This document shows, in pieces, positions 1 to 12,500 of a stretch of 64,000 bases of DNA. Made by a program: the position numbers and the translations under genes. This DNA is from Diospyros lotus (taxonomy: Eukaryota > Streptophyta > Magnoliopsida > Ericales > Ebenaceae): contig NC_068341.1 in the NCBI RefSeq assembly GCF_014633365.1, positions 1,550,001 through 1,614,000 of the forward strand. Reading direction: 5' to 3'. The notes beneath the pieces are model-generated. The model was given only the letters and a program-made list of their open reading frames with translations. It searched no databases and was not told the origin of the DNA. Positions within the stretch are counted from its first letter, which is position 1; each line of letters opens with the position of its first letter.

Positions 1-182
1 AAGGATGAGGATATGGTGAGAGCAAGTCTTACTCATTGAAGTTAGGGCATTTCATACCATCACAAGCCAAGGATGTACCTTGGCTTTCTGACTCAGGTCG
101 ACCTATGGGACAAGGCAGATCACAACCAAGTTAATATACCCCAAGGTAAGTCAATAAAACAGGTGTACCTTGTAATGGAGAG
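1..182. repeat. dispersed repeat shared with 47796-47990
   Basis: The first ~180 bp (TCACAAGCCAAGGATGTACC, CTGACTCAGGTC, AACCAAGTTAATA, CCAAGGTAAGT) is clearly related, in the same orientation, to 47796-47990 in another intron. It interrupts the array unit at about position 183. The family was not recognised. Confidence 0.6.
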
Positions 183-365
183 GAGGCACAGCAATTCAGC
201 ACCAGTACAGACCTTCCTATAGATAAACCATATTTCTGGCATATCTAAGCAACGTTGACAACATAAACTAAAGCTTGAAAAATTATAAACTAAAGCTTGT
301 AATTTTTGAAAAAAAAAAAAAATCAAGGCATCCCCAAGGAAGAGCTAAAGGGGATGCAATTGCAA

Positions 366-397
366 GTACACAGTTGACAGTACTATGAACTATGTAC
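366..397. repeat. conserved short palindrome in each array unit
   Basis: GTACACAGTT, a 12-nt spacer, then its near-perfect inverse AACT(G)TGTAC. Homologous copies lie at 1294-1323, 2234-2265, 3611-3642, 5397-5428, about 6710-6740 (degenerate) and about 7730-7760, roughly 210-230 nt from the donor of each exon. It may simply be part of the duplicated intron or a remnant of a small palindromic element; a role in RNA pairing is speculative. Confidence 0.6.
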
Positions 398-613
398 AAA
401 GAGACCATTATCCTATATAGAATTCACAAGCTCTAAAAGCTTCAGAAGTCAAGTGGAAGTAATGAAAAAATTAAATGCAAAAACTGAAATAGCTTAGAGC
501 ACTTTCCAAATAATATATACAAAAAGTTGCAACAAAAAAAGAGTTCACTTATATATACAGACACACACAGCGACAGAGAGACAATATTGTTAATAGGCTC
601 CAAGCAAGCTTAC

Positions 614-826
614 CTTAAGATTTTCATTTTCAGCCATAAGCTTTTTAACTGTTTCATTATCAATAACAGTGACCTCCTGCACAACCGGAATTTGCCCTGC
701 AGCTTTCTCTTCAATCTCATGTTCATTAATTAGCAATTCTTTGGTTTCTTGAAACTGCAGTTGCATCTCTCGCAAAGCAGACTGCAACTTTTCATTTTCC
801 TTTCTTTTCGCTTCCTCCAGGTCAGC
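614..826 (-). CDS. coiled-coil exon, copy 1, 71 codons
   Basis: Leftmost copy in the window, with acceptor TTTGTTGCAG, donor GTAAGC, phase 0-0. Reads [20 protein letters not shown] and ends LMAENENLK. The sequence further left still resembles the repeat unit, so it may not be the last copy of the array. Confidence 0.88.
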
Positions 827-3800
827 CTGCAACAAACAGACAAGGACAAAAAACAGGGCATTAGCAATTTAGTTGTTATGTTTTCCAAAGCAGTAGAAGA
901 AATGAATTAATTTGGATTCTGAACATTAAATAATAATTTTAAATGCCAAAAGCAAACCCAAAGAGGTAAAACTAAAAGATATATTCATATACCCAGATTC
1001 ATGTTGGTGGATGCAAAACCAAAAAGGGTAAACCAGATCACCATACATCAATACAAGGCACCTATTCTCGGCATCTCTAAGCAAAGTTGACTACATATAA
1101 CTTCTTACTACTCAAAAGTCAGTCAACAATTCTTCACTAAGCTGGTTGTTTAAACATTTTGTTGTTTCATAAATTTTCTTTTCTAGAGAACTTACTAAAG
1201 CTTGCAAAATATGCACAGTAAGTAAAACATCAAATTTTTCGTAAAAAAATTTAAGGTATCACCAAAGAAGAGCTGAAGGGGATGCAATTGCAAGTATACA
1301 GTTTACAGTAATGAACTGTGTACAAAACAGACCGTTATCATGTAATGGAACCCACTCAAGCAGAAGTAAGTGAAAGAATCAAATGAAAAAGCTGAAATAA
1401 CTATGTGCACTTTATTAGTGATGCACAAAAAGTTGCAACAGAAAAAGTTAATTTTCATCATATATATATATAGAGAGAGAGAGACACACGCGCGCGCGCC
1501 CGCGCATAGATGCAATATTGTTACCAGGCTTCAAGCAAGCTTACCTTAAGCTTTTCATTTTCAGCCATAAGCTTATTAATCGTTTCATTATCAGTAACAG
1601 TGACCTCCTGCACGATCAGAACTTGTCCTGCAGCTTTCTCTTCAATCTCATGGTCCTTAATTATCAATTCTTTGGTTTCTTGAAACTGCAGTTGCATCTC
1701 TTGCAAAGCAGACTGCAAGTTCTCTTTTTCCTTTCTTTTTGCTTCCTCCATGTCCGCCTGCAATGAACAAGATAAGGACAAACAACAGGAGGTTAGCAAT
1801 TTAGTTGTTATTTTTTACAAAGCAGTAGAAGATATTATGAATAGGCTTGGATTCTGACACTTAACTTAAAAGGACAAAAGTTTACCCAAAGAGAGAACAA
1901 AAATAAAAGAATATATACATATAGGCCATTCACCCACAAGCTTAAGTAGCAGAATAGACCTTTCTATATATCAAACATGTCAACAATATTTTGACACTTG
2001 TTCTGAGAAAATGCTGGGCATGATGTTGGTGGTTGAAAAACAAGAAATGGTAAAGCAGATCACCACTAAGCTTATTGACAACTTATAACATCTGACTACT
2101 CAATTCTGTCAATAATTATTCACTAAGCTTGTTTGTTTCTTCAAAATTTTTCTTGTATCATAAATTTTATTTTCAAGGTAACTTATTAAATTAAGGTATC
2201 ACCAAAGAAGAGCTAAAGCGGGTGCAATTCCAAGTACACAGTTGGCAGTACTATGAACTGTGTACAAAAAAAGACCATTATTCAATGTGAACATTGTATG
2301 TGCAGATGCTGGGAAAGATGGGAAAACTGTACATGCACTTTACATGTGCTAATAGACAGAAGAAAAAGATTATTTTGCTCAGGAAAAAGAAAAGTAGAAG
2401 ATTTATTTTACAAGATATATATACAGAGAGATAGAGAGAGAGACGATATTGTTACTAGGCTCCAAGCAAGCTGACCTTAAGCTTTTCATTTTCAGCCATA
2501 AGCATATTAATAGTTTCATTATCAATAACAGGAACCTCCTGCATGACCGGAATTTTCTCGGCTGCTTTCTTCACATCCTCAAGTTCCTTAATGAGCAGTT
2601 CCTTAGTTTCTTCAAACTGCAGTTGCATCTCTTGCAAAGCAGACTGCAATTTCTCATTTTCCTTTATTTTTGCTTCCTCCATGTCAGCCTGCAATGAACA
2701 AGATCAGGATAAACAATAGGGTGTTTGCAATATAAGATATGGATAATTTGGGTTCTGAACAGTTAATTTTAAATGACAAGAGTATATTCAAAGGGAAAAA
2801 AATGCAAAAAAAAAACATATATCAGAGGCAATCACCTGTAAGATTCAACACTAGTATAGACCTTTCTATATATCAACCGTTTCATCAATATTTTGGCACT
2901 TGTTCTGAGTAGGCATAATGTTGGTGGTTGCAAAACCAAAAAAATGTTTAGATCACCACACATCAATACAAGGCACCTATTTGCAACATCTCTAACCATT
3001 GCCGATGGCATGTAACATCTGACTACTCAAAATTTTGCCAACCATTCTTCAATAAGTTCATTCATTTCTTAATAATTTTTAGCTGTTTCACAAATTTTCT
3101 TTCCTATAAAACTTACTAAAGCTTGCAAAATTGTCACAGTAAGTAAAACATCTTATGTTTCTTAACAAATTAAGGTATCACAAAATATGAGGTAAAGGGG
3201 ATGCAATGTCATGTACCGAGGCTGTAACGTTTTACTTTGGTGCTATCTTTTACTTTGTTGCTATTCATAGCTATTATTGTAATTTTTGGAGGGATTTAGC
3301 CTGCTGGTAGAAGGTTCCAAGCAGTGCAAGTTGTAAGTAGACCGTTAGGCAACTTGACGGATTCTAGAAGGGACTTGGCAACCATTTTGGCGCCAATCCC
3401 AAGTTGAGGCCGTATAAGAGATCGGCCCAACTCATTGTGAAGGCATGATTTGATAATTGAAATCCGAAATCTCCCTCCTAAACTTCTCATTCTTTCTCTC
3501 TTTCTACTTTTCTCTCTCTATTTGACATTCCCTCCCTTATTCCTACGAATTCTCTCTCGGATCAGAGAGAATTCCCTCTATCAGATCAAGGATCTGACAT
3601 GCAATTCCAAGTACAAAGTTGACAGTACCATGAACTGTGTACAAAAGAGACCGTTATCCTATGTATGGCTCACATGCTCTAAAAGCTCCAGAAGTCAAGA
3701 GGAAATAAGTTTGAAAACCAAATGCAAAAGCTGAAATAACTATAAGTGCACTTTACTAAAGCTGTTTACAAGAAGTTGCAACAGAAAAAGTTCATTTTCA

Positions 3801-6544
3801 TGATATATATACAGAGAAAGAGAGAGGCAATATTGTTATTAGGCTCCAAGCAACCATACCTTAAGCTTTTCATTTTCAGCCAGAAGCTTATTCATCGTTT
3901 CATTATTAATAACACGGACCTCCTGCACAACTGGAATTTGCTCTGCCACTTTCTCTTCAACCTCATGTTCTTTAATGGGCAGTTCTTTGGTTTCTTGAAA
4001 CTGCAATGGCATCTCTTGCAAAGCAGACTGCAAGTTCTCATTTTCCTTTCTTTTTGCTTCCTCCAAGTCAGCCTGTGAGAAACAGAAAAGGACAAAGAGT
4101 TAGAAATTTAGTTGTTATGTTGCACAAAGCAGTAGAAGATATGAATAAAATTAAAAATATGAAAGCAATAAATGCTCAAAGTATAAGCAAAGAGAGAAAA
4201 ATTAAAAATATATACATATGAAGGAATCACCTAGAAGATTCAGCACCAATATAGACCTTTCTATATATTAAATCAACCATTTCAACAATATTTTGGCACT
4301 TGTTCTGAGTCAATACCTATCACGACCAATAAGGGGGTGGGTGACCTGGGTCAAGCCTAATGAACCATAAGACCATTAGGATCAAGGAAACCTCTATGCT
4401 TACCATATCATGAAAGTAGCAAACAGTAACCGATACACTGAACCCATATCCATTTCATGATAATAAACTGAATCAATGTTCATACAATCTTTGCCTGTAC
4501 CAACCAGAGGAAACTGCTAAGCATATCAAAATGAAGAAAATAACTAATGCCCACAAGAACAAACATGGGGCATACAAATACAAAATGACTAAACTAAATT
4601 GAACTACTCAAACTATCTGATGCATCACCTCTGAGGTTGAACTATGATCTAATACACACACACACACACGTAACAAGTACAAGTAAAAATCAGTGAATGG
4701 GCAACATATACCATGACAAAATTGGGACATGCAATATGTACGAGTTTTTATAGAAGAAAGATTTTTTTTTTTCAATCATGCAAGCTTATTTGTCATTTTA
4801 GAACAATAAAAAATTTTCAAGAAATTCTTTCTTTCTTTAATAAAACTATTTTTCTTGTATTTGATAGAAAAACCAATATTTTCAATTTTATGGGAGTACA
4901 CTAAGCATAAATAAATCCACATAACAGTTTTGTCATTGTCCACACAATTATCATCGACCGTGTCAAAGAAATAACCAATCCACGTGTTGGCCAACACACG
5001 GGATCAGCAACACCCTTGCTAACTAGGGTCAGATCAAGGTGCACCAAGGCTAACATCTAATGTTGTTAGCTATAGTATTCTGCTAAATGTCCAAGTATTG
5101 ATCAACAATACTGGTAACTCCCTCCCTCTCTCTCTCTCTCTTTCTCTCTGTATATATACATCCATAAATGTTACTTCATTTGGCAAGATACCTATGCCTA
5201 CATGGTTTTGGTAACATATAGAATTCTATTCTTATATGGTTTTAGTATAGTGTATTTCTATTTTTGCAGATCACCAGACTCAATTTATTTTCTAGAGAAC
5301 TTACAAAAGCTTGCAAAATACTCACAGTAAGTAAAATGTCAAATTTTTCTTATAAAAGGTATCACCAAATAAGAGTAAATGGGCATGCAATTGCAAGTAC
5401 ACAGTTGACAGTACTAGGAACTGTGTAAAAAAGATATCACTATTCAATATGGATTCACATCCTCTAAAAGATTCAGATGTCAATAGGAAAGGTTTACTTA
5501 ACACAAATGCTGTGTACTAAAAGTTGCAACAGAAAAGGTTCACTTAACATGATATATATAGAGAGAGAGAGACAGAGGAAGGGAGGGAGAGACAATATTG
5601 TTACAAGGCTCCAAGAAGCTTAACTTAAGCTTTTCATTTTCGGCCATAAGCTTATTAATTGTTTCATTATCAATGACAGGGACCGCCTGCATGACTGGAA
5701 TTTGCTCTGCAGCTTTCTTCGCATCCTCAAGTTCCTTAATGAGCAGTGCCTTAGTTTCTTCAAACTGCAGTTCCATCTCTTGCAAAGCAGACTGTAATTT
5801 ATTTTTTTCCTTTCTTTCCTCGTCCTCCATGTCAGCCTGCAACAAACAAAGTGTCACAACCCAAGGATATAGAAGTAATTGTTTCATACATGTATTTCCT
5901 CCATGGTTGTACTGTAGACTGCTGTAGTGTTGTACCTTCAGTTTACAGCCTATAAATAGGCTAAGGTAGTTAGAGAATGGATGATTGATGAATGAATTGA
6001 ATTCCGTTCCCTCTCAAATGCTCTCTCCCTCTCTGTTTCTTCTGAATTCTCCCTCAATTCTCTCTGTTTCCGTTCTGATATCTCCCTCCCATTCTACTCT
6101 CCATTCCTGATTTCTTCCATATGTCCATTCTAAACCCTAGGTAAACCCTAGGATCATGACACAAAGTCAGGACAAACAACAGGGTGTTAGCAATATAGTT
6201 GATGTACAGCACAGAGCAGTAGAACATATGGATAATTTGGATTCCGAACACTTAATTTTAAAGGCCAAAAGTATGCCCAAAGACAAGAAAAAGTAAATAT
6301 ATGTACATATATGAGGCAATCACTCACAAGACTCAACACCAGTATAGACAGTTCTATATATCAACCATTTCAACAATATTTTCACACTTGTTTGTATTTG
6401 CAAAATGAAAATTGTTAAAGCAGATCACCGCAAATGAACACAAAGCATCTATTTGTGGCATCTCTAAGCATTATTGATGACATATAACATCTAACAGCTC
6501 ACAATTCTGCGAACCATTCTTCACTAAGTTTGTTTGTTTCTTCA

Positions 6545-6578
<34 letters not shown>

Positions 6579-9500
6579 TCATGATTTTTTTTTTTTTTTT
6601 CTAGAAAACTTACCAAAGCTTGGAAAATTGTCACAGTAAGTAATACATCAAAAGTTGCTTAACAAATTAAGGTATCACCAAAGAAGAGCAAAAGGGCATA
6701 CAATTGCAAGTACACACTTGGCAGTACTAATGACCTGTGACAAAAGAGACCATTGTTCGATATGGACTCACATCCTCTGAAAGATTCAGATATCAATAGG
6801 AACGAAATGAAAAAGCTGGAATAACTGTACTGCACTTTACGAATGCTGTGTACTAAAAGTTGCAACAGAAAAGGTTTATTTAACATGATAAATACACACA
6901 CACATTTAGAGAGAGAGAGAGAGAGAGAAAGTATTGTTACTAGGCTCCAAGAAATCTTACCTTAAGCTTTTCATTTTCAGCCATAAGCTTATAAATTGCT
7001 TCATTATCAATGACAGGGACCTCCTGCATTAGTGGAATTTGCTCTGCAGCTTTCTTCGCATCCTCAAGTTCCTTAATTAGCAGTTCCTTAGTTTCTTCGA
7101 ACTGCAGTTCCATCTCTTGCATCTCCTGCAAAGCAGACTGCAGTTTCTCTTTTTCCTTTCTTTTTGCTTCCTCCATGTCAGCCTGCAACAAAAAAGGTCA
7201 GGACAAACAACAGGGTGTTGGCAATATAGTTGATATATTGCACAAAGCAGTAAAGCATATGGATAATTTGGACTCTGAACACTTAATTTTGAAGGCCAAA
7301 AGTACCCAAGGACAAGAAAAAGTATACATATATGAGGCAATCACTCGCAAGATTCAACACCAGTATATAATGTTCTATATATCAACCATTTCAACAATAT
7401 TTTGGCACTTGTTCTGAGTTAATACCCAGCATCAAGTTCATGGTTGCAAAATGAAAATTGTTAAAGTAGATCACCGCATAGCAATACAAGGCACCTATTT
7501 GCAGCAGCTCTAAGCATTATAGATGACATATACATCTGAGAGCTCACAATTCTGTGAACCAGTCTTCACTAAGCTTGTTTGTTTCTTCATATTCTTTTTC
7601 TGTTTCATGAATTTTCTTTTCTAGAGAACTTATTAACACTTGCGATATAGTTGCAGTAAGTAATACATCAAATATTTCTTAAAAAATTAACGTATCACCA
7701 AAGAAGAGCCAAAGGGGATGCAATTGCAAGTACAAGTTGACAATACTATGAACTGTGTACAAAAGAGACCACCATCTTATATGGAACTCACATGCTCTAA
7801 AAGCTTCAGAAGTCAAGCAGAAATAAGTGGGGAAAAAAAAATCAAATGCAAAAGTTGAAATAACTATAAGTTCACTTTACAAATGTCTTGTACTAAAAGT
7901 TGCAAAAAGAATAGTTCATTTTATAAGAGTGAGAAAGGGGAGCATTGGATTTTTTTACCAGTCTCCAAGCAAGCTCACCTTCAGCTTTTCACTTTCAGCC
8001 ATAAGCTCATCAATAACAGGAATTATCTCTGCAGCTTTCTTTGCAACCTCGCGTTCCTTAATGAGCAGTTCTTTAGTTTCTTGAAACTGCAGCTCCATCT
8101 CTTGCAAAGCAGACTGCAATTTCTCATTTTCCGTTGTCTTTGCTTCTTCTATATCAGCCTTCAACAAACAAGGCCCATACAGACAACAGGGTGTTAGCAA
8201 TTTAGTTGTTAAGTTGCACAAAACAGTACAATACATGGATTAATTTGGATTCTGAACACTAAATTTGAATGCAAAAAGTCTACTCAAAAGAATTAAAACA
8301 ACAAAATATGAGGGAATCACCAGTAAGATTCAACATCAATATAAACCTTCCAATCTGTCGGCCATTTCCACAATATTCAGGCTCTTGTTCTGGGTTAATA
8401 CCCAGCATCATGTCGGTGGTTGCAAAAGCAAAAAAGTAAAAGCAGATCACCACACATCAATAAAAGCCACCTATGTGCAGCATCTTTAAGCACTGTTGAT
8501 GACATATAACATCTGACTACTCAAATTCTGTCATCAATCATCATAACGTTCAAAAGATGCATAAACATGCAAGCTAAAACAATTCCTTATTTACAAGGGA
8601 CATCTGTCATATATCAGACCAACAACGTACCAAGACATTTATCCCACTATGCTGAGTCTGCTATATGAATTCTAGATTTCCATTCATTTCTCTCTATGGC
8701 TTTATCTTTTATAAGGCCCATATAATTAATTTCAACCCTAAGGGCCTTGAACCAAATTATTTTTGGTCTTCCTCTACTTCTTTTTCTACATGCTTGTTCC
8801 ATTGTGTCCCCTCTCCTCATGGGAGCCTCTATTGGTCATATTCTCACTTGGCCAAACCACCTTAATAATGTCTCATGCATCTCATCCTCATTAGAAGCCA
8901 CTCCACTCTTATTTTGAATAACCTCATTTCTAGTTTTATCTTTGTTTGTAAGGTTGAATGTCCATCTTAGCATCTCGTATCGATTACACTCATATTTTGT
9001 ACATGTTGGTGCCTTCTTGTTGAAAAATTTGTGTGTTATAGAACAAAGTTGATATTATAAAAAAAAAAATTCTTTAATGGAATCTTACTATCACATAAAA
9101 TGGCAGATGCACTCTTCCATTTTAACCATCATGCCTTAATTCTATGGGCGACATCCTCATTAATCTTTCCACCTTTTTGGATGATTGATCCAAGATATTT
9201 AAAATGATATTTTCTTGGTAGGACTTGATCTTCCAGTTCTATGATAAAATCATCCACATTACATTTTTACTAAACTTGCATTCCATATATTCGGTTTTCA
9301 CTCTACTTAATTTAAAATCTTTAGATTCTAAACTATTCCTCCATAATTCAATCCTAGTATTCACACCTTCTTTTGTTTCATCCACCAACACAAGGGAGTA
9401 AATATAAACAAGTACTAGCATGTTTAGCTTAGCAATCGTTTAATATTAACAATGCAACACCAACAAGTAGTAACACAACTAGACTACATATTAACAATGC

Positions 9501-12500
9501 ATCACCAATAAAAGATCAGAACAGACTCCAGGTGTTGATCTACTATTGTATTCACATAGATGTTCCAATATAAGTAGACAAGTAGTAACACAATCATACT
9601 ACATATAGCATATTTGTAGAAAAGATCTGACCCTCATGCGTTTCTCTTGCTCTAGCTGCCAGGTCAATTCTTCAACTTGCTTTTCGAGCATAAGTTTGGC
9701 AGCTTGGAGAGCACCAGCTTCTTTAGCAGCCTATGGATAACAAGAAAAGTAAAATCAACATCTAACTACTTCAGGTAACATGCGCATAAGGAAAAGTTAC
9801 TGCACAAGTTAGAAGTTATAGGTTCACAGTTCATTAAGAAAAATTAAATCATAAAGGGAATAAGAATCAAGAATTTTTGTTGCCACTTCATGAGCTAAAG
9901 GAGGCAAAGAAAACGGAAATGTTTTAGCTCAAGATGGTTGTGAACTCCTTCAAAACAGGCTAAAGCCAATACTGCATGACCTTTCTTTCATCCAATAGAA
10001 CCACATGCAAGCTCAGAAACCGTAGGAATGGAACTCTCAATGTCCACAACAAATATAGCCATAAAAACTTGAATCTTTAAAAGAATGTTTCCATATATCA
10101 ATAACTTTAGAAAAGAATAAGAATTAGTTAAGTCATAAGCTTAAATTTTAACTAGATAAGAACACGTAAATCAAGAATGAAAACATCACCATTTTAAGCT
10201 TCCGTAGCTCCTTGCGAGCCACTCTTCCTCTCCAAGCACACTGAGTAACAATTGCTGCTTTTCTTATCCTCAAATAATGAAGACGGGCTAAGTATCGCCG
10301 ACATTGGCTCTGTATGACATATTCCAAGGTCAAATAGGATAAGATCATACCAGAAGTTCAAACCCATGGGTGGACTAATGAAGAATGTAATGTGCCTGTG
10401 TGCATGTGTGTGGTGGATTCCTTATTCTTCTAGGGATAAAGACAATAAGGCTGGAAGATTCTGGAGAAACTATAGCATGTAAACTATAGAAGAAGCAACG
10501 AATGTAGTTAAAATTAAGAACAATCTGATTGAACTGTAACACCAAAAATAAGATAAGAACGAATTCCTTTTTTCCACCTCATAAAAATTTAAAAAAAAAA
10601 AAACACTTTCATCTAAGAGGTCAAACAAACTAGAAAATTAGGGCCTGTTCAGTTTCAGAAAACATTTTCTAATTTCAACTGCAATTTTCTATTGAATGGT
10701 TGAATCTCCAACAAGAGAACAGAAAACTCAATTTTCTAATTTTTTAACTTTATACTATGAATTGGAAAACATCAAAAAAGGTTCTCTGAATTTCTAGAAA
10801 TGAATGCTATTGCTTTTGGAAACATAAAATGTTAGAACATATTTAGTTATAAAATTGAACTTGAAAATTATAAAATGTTTTCTACAACTGAATAGGCCCT
10901 TACGTTTTGTACTTCTCCTTTTTAAAGAAAACCACCCATTTTTGGAATTTCCTTGTTTTCTTGTTCAACTATTCTGACTCATGCTACATCCCCTGTATCC
11001 AAACTAAATCATATAATTGCTTTCTGTTTATAAATTTATCAAGAAAATTAGATACCTATAATGCAAATATCATTTTTTGAACCATAAATTCAGATGTTAG
11101 ATAACCTTAAACACGACTCGTGTACAGGACTTAGCCAGGCATTTATCAAGCTAAAGATCTACACAAAGTTCTCTGGCTTCTGTTCATTTGGTTGCAATCT
11201 ACTAGTTTACTGTTAAGGAGAATATTACTTCTAATTAGGAAGGATAGAGGGAGTAGAGAATAGATGGAGAGTTTATTCAGTTTCTTGTTTTGTATACAGT
11301 TTATTTTCAGCTTCTTACTTAGCTTATGTGGTAGACAGTTTGTTACAAACAGAAAACACAACTAGTGTTCCGTTTGTTACAGACAGTTGGCATGTCTGTT
11401 AGGTTGTTGTGTAACAACCCGTGATCGGGGTTTGGGATTTTCGTGTCGTTGAAGGGGGGTTGTTGATGTTTTGTAGGGTGTAAGAGGCAAGGAGGCAGCA
11501 GCTGTCGACAGGAGGAGGAGGAGTTGTCGACCGTTGATGGCCAAGGGCACTGTCGGTCGACCATTGACGGCCAAGGGCACTGTCGGTCGACAGTTGCCTG
11601 GGAATCTATTGACCGATTGCTGAAGCTATCGACTGAATATGTGAGTCTGTCAACCGTTTGCGACGGGAATGGTCATCCAACTGAGGCAGTGGAGAGTTTC
11701 TAGAAGCAAGGGGCACGTGAGGGGCCTTCTACATCCTTCTAATGCCTATTATGTGTATATAAATGAGTTGTGAGAGGAAGATTTCTCACAAAATAGAGAG
11801 AGAAATCGAGAGAAGGAAAGAGAAGGAGGAAAGAAGAAGGAAAGGAGGAAGAAGAAGGTTGTGGCTGAAGCTGTTGATCAATCTCCATAGCTTTAAGGCA
11901 AGTTCTATATTCTCTTCTTGCTCTTAATTCTTGTGAGAGGCTGGTTTATCACCTCTTGTTGTTGCTTTGTAAGCTCCTCTCCCTTCCATGTTTCGAGAAG
12001 GAAGCCCTCTTCTCTCTTGTTTTGATGAGAGACTAGTTTACTTCATCTTGGTGTTTCTTTTGCAAGTTCTCACCTTCCTTTTGTTTCCAAGTGCAAGTTC
12101 TAATTCTTCTCCTATCCTTATGGCTTGAGCTATGGGATTAGGGTGGACTATTAGAGATAAAACTCCCTGTTTTTGGTAAAAGAGTTCATGTGGAAGGTTA
12201 TGTAAAGATCTTTGTACCCCATCCTTGATTCTTGCTTGTTGTTGTTTAAGCCATTTGGAACTTGAAATAGGGCTTGTTCTACCCTATAATCCTTTGGGAA
12301 TGATGTATTTATTGTTAGGGTTTAGATCGTGCAAGTATTTTGTGGGAAACTTGCATGTTGGAGTTCAATCTCGGGTGGCAAGGCATTCTGTTGGCCAACA
12401 GATGCCTTCAAATTTGTTGACTAGGGTAACCCAAGCATACTGTCGGTCAACAGATGCTTGGCAATCTGTCGACCAACTAGCAAGAAAATGTCGATTGTTC

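Larger units (their letters stand above)
183..8530 (-). repeat. tandem array of ~0.93-1.0 kb units, one coiled-coil exon each
   Basis: Seven units, each with the exon and about 700-800 bp of recognisably homologous intron: a GA-rich tract and TGTTACTAGGCTCCAAG just beyond the donor, CAAACAACAGGGTGTTAGCAA beyond the acceptor, and GCAAGTACACAGTTGACAGT further out. Exon starts at 614, 1545 and 2476 are exactly 931 bp apart. The longer spacings (1384, 1764, 1337, 1018) are partly explained by insertions: a solo LTR at 3207-3599, a solo LTR at 5852-6161 and about 0.95 kb of unrelated sequence around 4316-5266. The duplication unit therefore includes the flanking intron. Confidence 0.9.

Noticed and set aside
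5598..5927. Plus-strand Ser/Cys-rich frames opposite the array exons (also at 7010-7417)
   Set aside because: Antisense shadows of the coiled-coil exons; the minus-strand frames have conserved splice sites and myosin homology.
6546..6600. Poly-T tracts as possible retroposon tails
   Set aside because: No adjacent retroposon body or target duplication; simple slippage in an array intron.
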